DNA of 64,000 nt from Lelliottia wanjuensis (GCF_030238365.1 NZ_JASSOT010000048.1:62001-126000), one strand, 5' to 3'. Numbered from the stretch's first letter, positions 45,121 to 54,530 are shown. The notes: a model not told the origin generated them from the sequence alone. Made by a program: numbers and translations.

Positions 45121-46386
45121 GTGAAAAATAATGAGTTAAATGAACGGCGTGTGCAGGCCACGCCGCGCGGCATCGGGGTGATGTGCGGTTTCTACGCCGA
45201 TAAAGCGGAAAACGCCACGCTGTGGGATGTCGAAGGTAACGAGGTGATCGACTTCGCCGCCGGGATCGCGGTGCTCAACACCGGTCATCGCCATCCCAAA
45301 GTGATCGCCGCCATCGAAAAACAGCTCCAGTCGTTTACCCACACGGCGTACCAGATTGTGCCGTACGAAGGCTACATCGCCCTCGCGGAGCGTATCAACG
45401 CCCGCGTGCCAATTGAGGGACCAGCCAAAACGGCTTTCTTCTCGACGGGCGCAGAAGCAGTCGAAAACGCAGTCAAAATTGCCCGCGCTTACACCAAACG
45501 TCCGGGCCTTATCACCTTCGGCGGTGCCTTCCACGGGCGCACCTTTATGACCATGGCGCTGACCGGCAAAGTGGCGCCGTACAAACTCGGCTTTGGCCCG
45601 TTCCCCGGCTCGGTCTATCACGCGCAATATCCCAATACGCTGCACGGCGTGAGCTCGCAGGACGCGCTGAAAAGTCTCGAACGTATCTTTAAAGCCGATA
45701 TCGCCCCGGACCAGGTGGCGGCCATCATCCTTGAACCGGTTCAGGGCGAGGGCGGTTTTAACGTCGCCCCACCTGATTTTATGCAGGGCCTGCGCGCCCT
45801 GTGCGACACCCACAGTATTTTGCTCATCGCCGACGAAGTGCAGACCGGCTTTGCCCGTACCGGCAAACAGTTTTCGATGGAGCATCACTGCGTGAAGCCA
45901 GATCTGATCACCATGGCGAAAAGTCTGGCGGGCGGGATGCCGCTCTCGGCGGTATCGGGCCGCGCCGAAGTGATGGACGCCCCCGCGCCGGGCGGGCTCG
46001 GCGGCACCTACGCCGGGAATCCGCTGGCGATTGCGGCGGCGTTGGCGGTGCTGGAGGTGATCGACGAAGAAGATCTCTGCACCCGCGCGTCACACCTGGG
46101 TCATCATCTGGTTGAGGTGCTGAGCAAAGCCCAGTCCAGCTGCCCGTTTATCGCCGATATCCGCGCACAGGGGTCGATGGTCGCGGTCGAGTTCAACGAT
46201 CCTGAGACCGGGCAACCCTCGCCGGAATTCACCCGCCAGGTGCAGGAGCGCGCGCTGGCCGAAGGGCTATTGCTGCTCAGTTGCGGCGTCTACGGCAACG
46301 TGATTCGCTTCCTCTATCCGCTCACCATCCCCGAAGCGCAGTTCCGTAAAGCGCTGGATATCATCTCTGCGGCGCTGACTCGATAA
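45121..46386 (+). CDS. 4-aminobutyrate aminotransferase (PuuE/GabT-like)
   Basis: A class-III PLP aminotransferase that moves the amino group of 4-aminobutyrate (or similar) to 2-oxoglutarate. I chose GTG 45121, with AGGGGG just upstream: it gives 421 residues, the length of E. coli PuuE, and MKNNELNERRVQATPRG aligns with its start. Motifs: GAEAVENAVKIARA, LIADEVQTGFARTG, and the PLP lysine in MAKSLAGGMP. E. coli has no such gene between rpoH and livJ. GabT and PuuE are close paralogs, so the exact pathway (putrescine or GABA use) is open. Confidence 0.87.
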   Translation: MKNNELNERRVQATPRGIGVMCGFYADKAENATLWDVEGNEVIDFAAGIAVLNTGHRHPKVIAAIEKQLQSFTHTAYQIVPYEGYIALAERINARVPIEGPAKTAFFSTGAEAVENAVKIARAYTKRPGLITFGGAFHGRTFMTMALTGKVAPYKLGFGPFPGSVYHAQYPNTLHGVSSQDALKSLERIFKADIAPDQVAAIILEPVQGEGGFNVAPPDFMQGLRALCDTHSILLIADEVQTGFARTGKQFSMEHHCVKPDLITMAKSLAGGMPLSAVSGRAEVMDAPAPGGLGGTYAGNPLAIAAALAVLEVIDEEDLCTRASHLGHHLVEVLSKAQSSCPFIADIRAQGSMVAVEFNDPETGQPSPEFTRQVQERALAEGLLLLSCGVYGNVIRFLYPLTIPEAQFRKALDIISAALTR

Positions 46387-46392
46387 AGCCAA

Positions 46393-46419
46393 AGCCCGGT
46401 CGCAAATGCGTGCCGGGCT
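46393..46419 (+). terminator. Hairpin after the aminotransferase gene
   Basis: AGCCCGG/CCGGGCT, a 7-bp stem starting 7 bp after the stop; no strong T run, so possibly a weak terminator. Confidence 0.45.
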
Positions 46420-46583
46420 CAGCATATATACATTTCAAATTAGCTATTCCAAAATCATAAAAATGGGGTATGTTTTAGCAGAGTGTGCTGAAAAAGCGCG
46501 AGCAGCAGACCAATAATTGAAATAAAGCGCTACACAACAACATCACAACAATCGTAATAACCATAATAATGGGGAATCTCAGG

Positions 46584-47684
46584 ATGAATATGAAGGGTAA
46601 AGCGTTACTGGCAGGATGTATCGCGTTGGCATTCAGCACTATGGCTCAGGCGGATATCAAAGTGGCTGTTGTCGGTGCGATGTCCGGTCCGGTAGCGCAA
46701 TACGGCGACCAGGAATTTACCGGCGCAGAACAAGCGGTTGCAGACATTAATGCCAAGGGCGGGATCAAAGGCGAAAAACTGCAGATCGTAAAATATGATG
46801 ATGCCTGTGACCCGAAACAAGCGGTCGCGGTGGCGAACAAAGTGGTGAACGACGGGATCAAATACGTTATCGGTCACCTGTGCTCCTCTTCCACTCAGCC
46901 AGCGTCTGATATCTACGAAGACGAAGGCATTCTGATGATCACCCCGGCGGCGACGGCGCCAGAGCTGACCTCACGCGGCTATAAACTGATTCTGCGCACC
47001 ACCGGTCTGGACTCTGACCAGGGCCCAACCGCAGCGAAATACATTCTTGAGAAGGTGAAACCGCAGCGCATCGCGATTGTTCACGACAAACAGCAGTACG
47101 GCGAAGGCCTGGCGCGCTCCGTGCAGGACAGCCTGAAGAAAGCCAATGCGAAAGTGGTGTTCTTCGACGGGATCACCGCCGGTGAGAAAGACTTCTCCAC
47201 CCTGGTGGCGCGTCTGAAGAAAGAGAATATCGATTTCGTTTACTACGGCGGCTACCACCCGGAAATGGGCCAGATCCTGCGCCAGGCGCGCGCGGCCGGT
47301 CTGAAAACCCAGTTCATGGGCCCGGAAGGCGTGGCGAACGTTTCTCTGTCTAACATCGCGGGCGAATCGGCTGAAGGGATGCTGGTGACCAAGCCGAAGA
47401 ACTACGATCAGGTTCCGGCGAACAAACCGATTGTGGATGCGATCAAAGCCAAGAAACAGGATCCAAGCGGCGCGTTCGTGTGGACCACCTACGCGGCACT
47501 GCAATCTCTGCAGGCGGGCCTGAACCAGTCAGCCGATCCGGCTGAGATTGCCACCTGGCTGAAAGCGAACTCTGTCGATACTGTGATGGGGCCGTTGTCC
47601 TGGGATGAGAAGGGCGATCTGAAGGGCTTTGAGTTCGGTGTCTTCACCTGGCATGCGGATGGTTCAGCGACCGACGCTAAGTAA
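46584..47684 (+). CDS. livJ: Leucine/isoleucine/valine-binding periplasmic protein LivJ
   Basis: LivJ captures branched-chain amino acids in the periplasm and hands them to LivHMGF. The 366-residue protein has a signal peptide ([23 protein letters not shown]) and the type I binding-protein fold; it is nearly identical to E. coli LivJ, including the cysteine pair in YDDACDPK...GHLCSSS. Start ATG 46584 is preceded by GGGGA. It has its own promoter region (46420-46583), AT-rich as in Lrp-regulated liv genes. Confidence 0.96.
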   Translation: MNMKGKALLAGCIALAFSTMAQADIKVAVVGAMSGPVAQYGDQEFTGAEQAVADINAKGGIKGEKLQIVKYDDACDPKQAVAVANKVVNDGIKYVIGHLCSSSTQPASDIYEDEGILMITPAATAPELTSRGYKLILRTTGLDSDQGPTAAKYILEKVKPQRIAIVHDKQQYGEGLARSVQDSLKKANAKVVFFDGITAGEKDFSTLVARLKKENIDFVYYGGYHPEMGQILRQARAAGLKTQFMGPEGVANVSLSNIAGESAEGMLVTKPKNYDQVPANKPIVDAIKAKKQDPSGAFVWTTYAALQSLQAGLNQSADPAEIATWLKANSVDTVMGPLSWDEKGDLKGFEFGVFTWHADGSATDAK

Positions 47685-47689
47685 TTAAA

Positions 47690-47773
47690 TGCCCGGTGGC
47701 GCGCAGCGATCCGGGCCTACGGGAAGTGCGGTCTGATGCCCTCACCCTGGCCCTCTCCCTTTGGGAGAGGGCC
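47690..47773. repeat. REP-type palindromes after livJ
   Basis: A REP unit (GCCCGGTGGC...CCGGGC) at 47691-47717 and a CCCTCTCCC/GGGAGAGGG inverted repeat at 47751-47771. The second matches repeats at 5.7 and 61.8 kb. Confidence 0.75.
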
Positions 47774-47775
47774 TA

Positions 47776-48379
47776 AAAACGGCAACCTTTGGTTTTAATA
47801 CCAGTCAGTTAAGCAACATAATGAATTTAAATTTATTATGTTGCTTGCTCCAGGACCTTTATGGCATCAGTGGAATTGTTCCGTTCACTTTCGTTCCTCT
47901 GCTTCCGGTCTATCACTCTGCGGTGAACGTGCCAGGGTGGCTCAATCGCCACCACCCTGGCAACCCCGGCTCCCGGCAAAGAAAATCGCCGCTTCGCGGT
48001 GCCCTCAGCTTATTCCTTGCGGCTATCGGGTCGGGCGCGATCCTGCATCCATGCAGGTCGCACCCTCTCGGCGCTTCCCTGCGCCTCGACCCGGCCTCCA
48101 GGAAACGCTTCGGCGATTTTCAGCCGGACTCACGCTCCCTCCAGCTTTACAGCCGTCTGAATGTGGCACCGGTATGGGTCCCCGCAGGCAGCGGGCCGGG
48201 AGGTGTGCGCAGTGCGAAGCACCGATTTCATGGCGGGGCGCGGGGATTGACAAGGGGGCCGCGCAGCCCCCTTGTCACGTTCACAGGTTAAGACGCCATT
48301 ATATTCTGCTGAACATAAGGTGAACGGAATAACCTCAGATGCTTAACTGACCAGCATTACAACCTTTGGTTGCCGTTTT
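47776..48379. mobile_element. 604-bp gene-free element with 40-bp terminal inverted repeats
   Basis: The left end (47776-47815) and right end (48340-48379, reversed) match at 33 of 40 positions (both begin AAAACGGCAACC and end GTCAGTTAAGCA). Inside are nested inverted pairs: TTCCGTTCAC 47879-47888 with 48320-48329, TGAACGTG 47924-47931 with 48276-48283, plus local hairpins (47813-47844, 47931-47961, 48042-48057, 48248-48277) and CGGGTCG/CGACCCG (48027-48033 with 48087-48093). No transposase and no convincing gene; open frames across it are GC-driven. E. coli lacks this between livJ and panM. It could be a non-autonomous transposable unit or a structured RNA. No target-site duplication was seen. 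Confidence 0.6.
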
Positions 48380-48390
48380 GCGTTGAACTT

Positions 48391-48428
48391 GTAGGCCGGG
48401 TAAGGCGCAGCCGCCACCCGGCTTTTTT
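48391..48428. repeat. REP unit acting as panM terminator
   Basis: GCCGGGT...ACCCGGC followed by seven T residues on the plus strand, abutting the panM stop codon. Confidence 0.7.
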
Positions 48429-48811
48429 TAACGCCGCTGCCAGCCGCTCTCCCGCTCCACAAACCCCAGCGCCTGCATAAATGCGGTCATCACCGCGCGG
48501 TCTTCCACGCCGACATCCGCCATCCACCAGGAGGAGACGTCCGGGTTGTCGCGAATCACCTCTTCAATCAGATATTGCCCGACGCCGCGACGGCGGGTGA
48601 TTTCGCGCACACGCAGGGAGTCCAGCGCGCCTTCGCTGCCGCTCAGGGTCACGCGCACCGCGCCCAGCAGACGCTCGTTAAAGCGGGCGGCATAGATACG
48701 GTGAATATCATCCACGGCCAGTGAGGAAGGGGAATATTCCGGCCAGATCTTGCCCAGGTCGATATGATCCTGGTCGCTAAAGGACACCAGACGAAGGATG
48801 GTCAGTTTCAT
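48428..48811 (-). CDS. panM: PanD maturation factor PanM (PanZ)
   Basis: PanM promotes self-cleavage of aspartate decarboxylase PanD and, with CoA bound, restrains it, controlling pantothenate synthesis. The 127-residue GNAT-fold protein matches E. coli PanM (LRVREITRRRGVGQYLIEEV is the CoA-binding loop). Start ATG 48811 gives MKLTILRL; an in-frame ATG five codons upstream is less likely. It lies on the minus strand between livJ and livK, as in E. coli. Confidence 0.94.
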   Translation of the reverse strand: MKLTILRLVSFSDQDHIDLGKIWPEYSPSSLAVDDIHRIYAARFNERLLGAVRVTLSGSEGALDSLRVREITRRRGVGQYLIEEVIRDNPDVSSWWMADVGVEDRAVMTAFMQALGFVERESGWQRR

Positions 48812-49235
48812 TAGCTGCTTGTCCAAATCAGAAAGAATAAAGGCAGTGTACTCAATTTATCTCGCCAGCGGCTTCCCCTTTTTTAAACCATTCTCCAGGT
48901 GATTACTTTTTTAGCTGCGCGATGTGCAGTGCGAAAATGCATGGATCGAAAATTAAGCAGAATTTTAACCTGAAAGGCAGTGTTTTATTCGGCGCTTTGT
49001 ACCGTTATTTTATGCTGCAAACTGCACTTTTATTTGTTTATCTCTGTCGGATTTCAGAATATTATCTTTGCTTAATCGCCTGAAAAATAGAGATTTTAGT
49101 CTGGTTTTTAGCAAAAAACTGCGCTAAACCATTAAAGGCACTGGTAAAAATAGCGTTGTTCATTAAAAGTACAGAATGCTTTTTAACCATAATAAAACAA
49201 AATATATACATCACGTCACGAATGGGGATTCACAG
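48812..49235. other. Divergent panM-livK regulatory region
   Basis: A 424-bp AT-rich gap. In E. coli the livK leader is long and under Lrp control; similar AT-rich tracts are present here, but I could not mark a single promoter or Lrp site. No coding sequence is supported. Confidence 0.4.
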
Positions 49236-50345
49236 ATGAAAAGGAACGCGAAAGCATTAATCGCGGGAATGGTTGCATTAGCGATTTCGCAGGCAGCCAT
49301 GGCGGAAGACATAAAAGTTGCCGTCGTCGGTGCCATGTCCGGTCCGGTTGCCCAGTGGGGCGATATGGAGTTCAACGGCGCGCGTCAGGCGATCAAAGAC
49401 ATCAACGCCAAAGGCGGCATCAAAGGGGATAAGCTGGTTGGCGTGGAATACGACGACGCCTGCGATCCAAAACAAGCCGTCGCCGTGGCCAACAAAATCG
49501 TTAACGACGGCATCCAGTACGTGATCGGCCACCTGTGCTCGTCCTCGACTCAGCCTGCTTCCGATATCTACGAAGACGAAGGCATTCTGATGATCACGCC
49601 TGGGGCGACGAACCCGGAGCTGACGCAGCGTGGCTACCAGCACATCATGCGTACCGCCGGTCTGGACTCCTCTCAGGGCCCGACTGCCGCGAAGTACATC
49701 CTCGAGAAAGTGAAGCCGCAGCGCATCGCGATCATTCACGATAAACAGCAGTACGGCGAAGGCCTGGCGCGTTCCGTCCAGGACGGCCTGAAAAAAGGCG
49801 GCGCGAACGTGGTCTTCTTCGACGGCATCACCGCCGGTGAGAAAGATTTCTCCGCGCTGCTGGCCCGTCTGCAAAAAGAGAATATCGACTTCGTCTACTA
49901 CGGCGGCTACTACCCGGAGATGGGACAGATGCTGCGCCAGGCGCGCGCGACCGGTCTGAAAACCCAGTTCATGGGTCCGGAAGGCGTGGGTAACGCGTCC
50001 CTGTCGAACATCGCGGGCGATGCGGGCGAAGGCATGCTGGTGACGATGCCAAAACGCTATGACCAGGAACCGGCGAACAAAGCTATCGTAGAGGCGCTCA
50101 AAGCGCAGAAGAAAGATCCGAGCGGTCCGTACGTCTGGATCACCTACGCGGCGGTGCAGTCTCTGGCGACTGCCCTGGAACGTACCGGCAGCAAAGAGCC
50201 GCTGGATTTAGTCAAAGATTTGAAAGCACACGGCGCTGATACCGTGATTGGGCCGCTGAACTGGGATGAGAAAGGCGATCTAAAGGGATTTGAATTTGGT
50301 GTCTTCCAATGGCACGCCGATGGATCTTCCACGGTAGCCAAATAA
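49236..50345 (+). CDS. livK: Leucine-specific periplasmic binding protein LivK
   Basis: LivK gives the LivHMGF permease its leucine specificity. The 369-residue protein starts at ATG 49236 with signal peptide [23 protein letters not shown], equal in length to E. coli LivK. It is a close paralog of LivJ 2.6 kb upstream, with long identical stretches such as [14 protein letters not shown]. First gene of livKHMGF; a hairpin separates it from livH. Confidence 0.96.
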   Translation: MKRNAKALIAGMVALAISQAAMAEDIKVAVVGAMSGPVAQWGDMEFNGARQAIKDINAKGGIKGDKLVGVEYDDACDPKQAVAVANKIVNDGIQYVIGHLCSSSTQPASDIYEDEGILMITPGATNPELTQRGYQHIMRTAGLDSSQGPTAAKYILEKVKPQRIAIIHDKQQYGEGLARSVQDGLKKGGANVVFFDGITAGEKDFSALLARLQKENIDFVYYGGYYPEMGQMLRQARATGLKTQFMGPEGVGNASLSNIAGDAGEGMLVTMPKRYDQEPANKAIVEALKAQKKDPSGPYVWITYAAVQSLATALERTGSKEPLDLVKDLKAHGADTVIGPLNWDEKGDLKGFEFGVFQWHADGSSTVAK

Positions 50346-50353
50346 TCATCCCG

Positions 50354-50374
50354 CCGCCCGCGCAAAACGGGCGG
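50354..50374 (+). terminator. Hairpin between livK and livH
   Basis: CCGCCCG/CGGGCGG, 7-bp stem with 7-base loop. It likely lowers read-through or protects the livK message so that binding protein is made in excess over the permease. Confidence 0.55.
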
Positions 50375-50392
50375 TTATAAAAAGGTTTTCTT

Positions 50393-51319
50393 ATGTCCGA
50401 GCAGTTTCTCTATTTCTTGCAGCAGATGTTTAACGGCGTCACGCTGGGAAGCACCTATGCGCTGATCGCCATCGGCTACACCATGGTTTACGGCATTATC
50501 GGCATGATCAACTTCGCCCACGGCGAGGTCTATATGATCGGCAGCTATGTCTCCTTTATGATCATCGCCGCCCTGATGATGATGGGCATCGACAGCAGCT
50601 GGCTGCTGGTAGGTGCCGGGTTTGTCGGCGCGATTGTGATTGCCAGCGCCTACGGCTGGAGCATCGAGCGCGTGGCCTATCGGCCCGTGCGCAGCTCCAA
50701 GCGTCTGATTGCGCTCATCTCCGCCATCGGGATGTCCATCTTCCTGCAAAACTACGTCAGCCTGACGGAAGGGTCACGCGACGTGGCGCTGCCAAGCCTG
50801 TTCAACGGTCAGTGGATTGTCGGAGCCAGCGAAAACTTCTCGGCGTCTATCACCACCATGCAGTTGGTTATCTGGATTGTGACCTTCCTGGCGATGCTGG
50901 CGCTGACCATTTTCATCCGTTATTCCCGCATGGGCCGCGCCTGCCGCGCCTGCGCAGAAGATCTGAAAATGGCCAGCCTGCTCGGGATTAACACCGACCG
51001 CGTGATCGCCCTGACCTTTGTGATTGGTGCAGCGATGGCCGCCGTCGCGGGCGTGCTGCTCGGTCAGTTCTACGGCGTGATCAACCCGTACATCGGCTTT
51101 ATGGCCGGGATGAAAGCCTTCACCGCCGCGGTTCTGGGTGGGATCGGCAGTATTCCTGGCGCGATGATCGGCGGCCTGATTCTGGGCGTGGCCGAAGCGC
51201 TCTCCTCGGCGTACCTGAGTACCGAATATAAAGACGTGGTGTCGTTCGCCCTCCTGATTCTGGTGCTGCTGGTGATGCCTACCGGGATCCTGGGTCGTCC
51301 GGAGGTAGAGAAAGTATGA
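50393..51319 (+). CDS. livH: Branched-chain amino acid permease LivH
   Basis: LivH is one of the two inner-membrane subunits of the LIV-I/LS transporter. The 308-residue protein has about eight helices and the family loop [24 protein letters not shown] that contacts the ATPases. Same length as in E. coli. It overlaps livM by 4 bp. Confidence 0.96.
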   Translation: MSEQFLYFLQQMFNGVTLGSTYALIAIGYTMVYGIIGMINFAHGEVYMIGSYVSFMIIAALMMMGIDSSWLLVGAGFVGAIVIASAYGWSIERVAYRPVRSSKRLIALISAIGMSIFLQNYVSLTEGSRDVALPSLFNGQWIVGASENFSASITTMQLVIWIVTFLAMLALTIFIRYSRMGRACRACAEDLKMASLLGINTDRVIALTFVIGAAMAAVAGVLLGQFYGVINPYIGFMAGMKAFTAAVLGGIGSIPGAMIGGLILGVAEALSSAYLSTEYKDVVSFALLILVLLVMPTGILGRPEVEKV

Positions 51320-52593
51320 AACCGATGCATTTTGCGATGGCGCTCCTCTCTGCCGCCATGTTCTTCGTCCTCGCGGGCGTCTTTATGGGCGTGCAGTTAG
51401 AACTGGATGGCACCAAACTGGTGGTCGATACCGCTGCGGATATCCGCTGGCAGTGGGTGTTTGTCGGCACCACCGTGGTGTTCCTGTTCCAGCTGCTGCG
51501 TCCGGTGTTCCAGAAGACGTTGAAAAACGTCTCCGGCCCGAAATTCGTGCTGCCTGCCATTGATGGTTCGACCGTTAAACAGAAGCTGTTCCTCGTGGCA
51601 CTGCTGGTAGCCGCTGTTGCATGGCCGTTCGTGGTCTCTCGCGGGACGGTGGATATCGCCACCCTGACCATGATCTACGTGATTCTGGGCCTCGGTCTGA
51701 ACGTGGTGGTCGGTCTGTCGGGCCTGCTGGTGCTGGGCTACGGCGGGTTTTACGCTATCGGTGCTTACACCTTCGCGCTGCTGAACCACTATTACGGGCT
51801 GGGCTTCTGGACCTGTCTGCCGCTGGCGGGCCTGGTCTCTGCCGCCGCCGGTTTCCTGCTCGGCTTCCCGGTGCTGCGTCTGCGCGGCGACTATCTGGCG
51901 ATTGTGACCTTAGGCTTCGGCGAAATCGTCCGTATCCTGTTGCTCAACAACACCGAAGTGACCGGCGGCCCGAACGGCATCAGCCAGATCCCGAAACCGA
52001 CCTTCTTCGGCCTGGAGTTCAGCCGTTCCGCGCGGGAAGGGGGCTGGGATACGTTCAGCAACTTCTTCGGTGTGAAGTACGATCCGTCCGACCGTGTGAT
52101 TTGGCTCTATCTGGTGGCGCTGCTGCTGGTGGTCATTACGTTGTTTGTGATTAACCGTCTGCTGCGTATGCCGCTCGGCCGCGCGTGGGAAGCGCTGCGC
52201 GAAGATGAAATCGCCTGCCGCTCCCTGGGCCTGAACCCGACGCGCATCAAGCTGACCGCCTTTACCATCAGCGCCGCGTTCGCCGGTTTTGCCGGAACCC
52301 TGTTTGCCGCACGTCAGGGCTTCGTCAGCCCGGAATCCTTCACCTTTGCCGAATCGGCCTTTGTGCTCGCTATCGTAGTGCTCGGCGGGATGGGTTCGCA
52401 GTTTGCGGTGATCCTCGCGGCAATTCTGCTGGTGGTTTCTCGCGAGCTGATGCGTGACTTTAACGAATACAGCATGTTGATGCTGGGTGGTTTGATGGTA
52501 CTGATGATGATCTGGCGTCCGCAGGGCTTGCTGCCGATGACCCGTCCACAGTTGAAGCTGAAGAACGGGCAAGCGAAAGGAGAGCAGGCATGA
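51316..52593 (+). CDS. livM: Branched-chain amino acid permease LivM
   Basis: LivM is the second membrane subunit of the branched-chain amino acid ABC transporter. The 425-residue protein has about ten helices and the EAA-like coupling loop [25 protein letters not shown]. It is joined to livH and livG by 4-bp ATGA overlaps, fixing the subunit ratio by coupled translation. Confidence 0.96.
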   Translation: MKPMHFAMALLSAAMFFVLAGVFMGVQLELDGTKLVVDTAADIRWQWVFVGTTVVFLFQLLRPVFQKTLKNVSGPKFVLPAIDGSTVKQKLFLVALLVAAVAWPFVVSRGTVDIATLTMIYVILGLGLNVVVGLSGLLVLGYGGFYAIGAYTFALLNHYYGLGFWTCLPLAGLVSAAAGFLLGFPVLRLRGDYLAIVTLGFGEIVRILLLNNTEVTGGPNGISQIPKPTFFGLEFSRSAREGGWDTFSNFFGVKYDPSDRVIWLYLVALLLVVITLFVINRLLRMPLGRAWEALREDEIACRSLGLNPTRIKLTAFTISAAFAGFAGTLFAARQGFVSPESFTFAESAFVLAIVVLGGMGSQFAVILAAILLVVSRELMRDFNEYSMLMLGGLMVLMMIWRPQGLLPMTRPQLKLKNGQAKGEQA

Positions 52594-53357
52594 GTCAGCC
52601 ATTATTATCCGTGAACGGCCTGATGATGCGTTTTGGCGGCCTGCTGGCGGTCAATAACGTCTCGCTAGACCTGTTCCCGAAAGAGATTGTCTCCCTGATT
52701 GGCCCGAACGGCGCGGGGAAAACCACGGTGTTCAACTGCCTGACCGGTTTCTACAAACCGACGGGCGGGACCATCATGCTGCGCGATCAGCATCTTGAAG
52801 GGCTGCCGGGCCAGCAAATTGCCCGCATGGGCGTGGTGCGTACCTTCCAGCACGTGCGTCTGTTCCGCGAGATGACGGTGATTGAAAACCTGCTGGTGGC
52901 GCAACATCAGCAGCTGAAAACCGGCGTGTTCTCCGGTCTGCTGAAAACTCCGGCCTTCCGCCGCGCGCAGAGCGAAGCCCTGGATCGTGCCGCGACCTGG
53001 CTCGATCGTATCGGCCTGCTGCAGCACGCCAACCGTCAGGCGAGCAACCTGGCCTACGGCGATCAGCGTCGTCTGGAGATTGTCCGCTGCATGGTGACGC
53101 AGCCGGAAATCCTGATGCTCGATGAACCTGCCGCTGGTCTGAACCCGAAAGAGACCAAAGAGCTGGACGAGCTGATCGTCGAGCTGCGTAACCATCACGA
53201 CACCACCATTCTGCTGATTGAGCACGATATGAAACTGGTGATGGGCATCTCCGATCGTATCTACGTGGTCAACCAGGGCACGCCGCTGGCGAACGGCACG
53301 CCTGATGAAATCCGACATAACCCAGACGTGATCCGCGCCTATCTGGGTGAGGCATAA
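52590..53357 (+). CDS. livG: Branched-chain amino acid ABC transporter ATPase LivG
   Basis: LivG is one of two distinct ATPases of the LIV transporter. The 255-residue protein has Walker [10 protein letters not shown], the family signature [13 protein letters not shown] in place of LSGGQ, and Walker [12 protein letters not shown]. It overlaps livM by 4 bp and is 1 bp from livF. Confidence 0.96.
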   Translation: MSQPLLSVNGLMMRFGGLLAVNNVSLDLFPKEIVSLIGPNGAGKTTVFNCLTGFYKPTGGTIMLRDQHLEGLPGQQIARMGVVRTFQHVRLFREMTVIENLLVAQHQQLKTGVFSGLLKTPAFRRAQSEALDRAATWLDRIGLLQHANRQASNLAYGDQRRLEIVRCMVTQPEILMLDEPAAGLNPKETKELDELIVELRNHHDTTILLIEHDMKLVMGISDRIYVVNQGTPLANGTPDEIRHNPDVIRAYLGEA

Positions 53358-53358
53358 A

Positions 53359-54072
53359 ATGGAAAAAGCGATGTTATCTTTTGACAATGTGAATGCCCAC
53401 TACGGCAAGATTCAGGCGCTGCACGACGTCAGCCTGCATATCAATCAGGGCGAGATCGTGACGCTCATCGGGGCCAACGGCGCGGGGAAAACCACGCTGC
53501 TCGGCACCCTGTGCGGCGATCCGCGTGCCACCAGCGGGCGCATCGTCTTTGACGGGAAAGACATCACCGACTGGCAGACCGCCAAAATCATGCGTGAAGC
53601 GGTGGCGATTGTTCCCGAAGGTCGCCGGGTGTTTTCCCGGATGACGGTGGAAGAGAACCTGGCGATGGGCGGCTTCTTTGCCGAGCGCGATCAGTATCAG
53701 ACCCGCATCAAGCGCGTGTATGAACTCTTCCCGCGTCTGTACGAACGCCGCATTCAGCGCGCAGGCACCATGTCCGGCGGTGAGCAGCAGATGCTGGCGA
53801 TTGGCCGTGCGCTGATGAGTCAGCCGCGCCTGCTGCTGTTGGACGAGCCGTCGCTCGGCCTCGCACCAATTATCATTCAGCAGATTTTCGACACCATCGA
53901 GCAGCTGCGCAAAGAGGGGATGACCATCTTCCTCGTCGAGCAGAACGCCAACCAGGCGCTGAAGCTCGCGGATCGCGGCTACGTGCTGGAGAACGGCCAC
54001 GTGGTGCTTTCCGATACCGGCGACGCGCTGCTGGCGAACGAAGCGGTGCGGAGTGCGTATTTGGGCGGCTGA
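53359..54072 (+). CDS. livF: Branched-chain amino acid ABC transporter ATPase LivF
   Basis: LivF pairs with LivG to power LivHM. The 237-residue protein starts at ATG 53359 (MEKAMLSFDNVNAHYG); the few in-frame codons before it lie in livG. Motifs: GANGAGKTT, MSGGEQQMLAIGRA, LLLDEPSLGL. Last gene of the operon; a REP palindrome follows. Confidence 0.96.
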   Translation: MEKAMLSFDNVNAHYGKIQALHDVSLHINQGEIVTLIGANGAGKTTLLGTLCGDPRATSGRIVFDGKDITDWQTAKIMREAVAIVPEGRRVFSRMTVEENLAMGGFFAERDQYQTRIKRVYELFPRLYERRIQRAGTMSGGEQQMLAIGRALMSQPRLLLLDEPSLGLAPIIIQQIFDTIEQLRKEGMTIFLVEQNANQALKLADRGYVLENGHVVLSDTGDALLANEAVRSAYLGG

Positions 54073-54083
54073 GCCGTCTGTTG

Positions 54084-54115
54084 TTGCCCGGTGGCGCTGC
54101 GCTTACCGGGCCTAC
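54084..54115. repeat. REP unit after livF
   Basis: GCCCGGTGGCGCTGCGC...ACCGGGC palindrome 15 bp beyond livF; may define its 3' end. Confidence 0.75.
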
Positions 54116-54136
54116 AAACCCTGAAAGGAGATCGGG

Positions 54137-54406
54137 ATGAAACGTATCTATCTGTTTGCCCTCGCGGCATGCTGTCTTACGGCAAACGCTGCAGAGAACA
54201 TTAACCCACGCGACCCTTCCATCTGGCAGGAGCCCAATAAGCCGGACGAAAACAAACAGGATCCGTGTGAAATCTTACAGTCGTCTGTCTGCCCGGGTTA
54301 TCAGGACCAGAAAACCGATATCCAGAAAGAGCAGAAGCGGCGGGAAGACAATCGACAACACAAAAGTCTGGAATCAGGCAAACCCTATTACCCGTCGTCA
54401 TTTTGA
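54137..54406 (+). CDS. Small secreted protein of unknown function
   Basis: An 89-residue protein with a good ribosome site (AAGGAGAT, 8 bp before ATG). Residues 1-18 form a signal peptide (MKRIYLFALAACCLTANA). The mature part is hydrophilic, rich in Lys, Glu, Gln and Pro, with two cysteines (DPCEILQSSVCPGY) that may form a small disulfide loop, then a charged helix. No family recognised. It lies between the liv and ugp operons and ends at a REP/terminator, so it is probably a single-gene unit. Confidence 0.65.
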   Translation: MKRIYLFALAACCLTANAAENINPRDPSIWQEPNKPDENKQDPCEILQSSVCPGYQDQKTDIQKEQKRREDNRQHKSLESGKPYYPSSF

Positions 54407-54409
54407 ATC

Positions 54410-54448
54410 GTAGGCCGGGTAAGGCGCAGCCGCCACCCGGCTTTTTTT
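54410..54448 (+). terminator. REP unit with T run
   Basis: GCCGGGT...ACCCGGC hairpin followed by seven T residues, right after the small gene; a REP palindrome serving as terminator. Confidence 0.7.
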
Positions 54449-54490
54449 GCCATGCAACCGTCACCATTCCATCATTCCCCTGACCCCTGC

Positions 54491-54530
54491 CTGTCATCAT
54501 TCTGTAAATAAACAGTTATTTTTCTGTCAT
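54491..54530 (+). promoter_or_regulatory. Tandem PhoB (Pho) boxes of the ugp operon
   Basis: Four CTGTCAT-like 7-mers start at 54491 (CTGTCAT), 54502 (CTGTAAA), 54513 (CAGTTAT) and 54524 (CTGTCAT), exactly 11 bp apart, that is two adjoining Pho boxes. They lie about 75 bp before ugpB, the same place as in E. coli. They predict induction under phosphate starvation. Confidence 0.87.

Noticed and set aside
47761-48323. Two overlapping open frames (176 and 161 codons) and a minus-strand frame between livJ and panM
   Set aside because: Composition is arginine/proline/serine-rich in all frames, no ribosome site or protein family pattern; they follow from the GC-rich inverted repeats.
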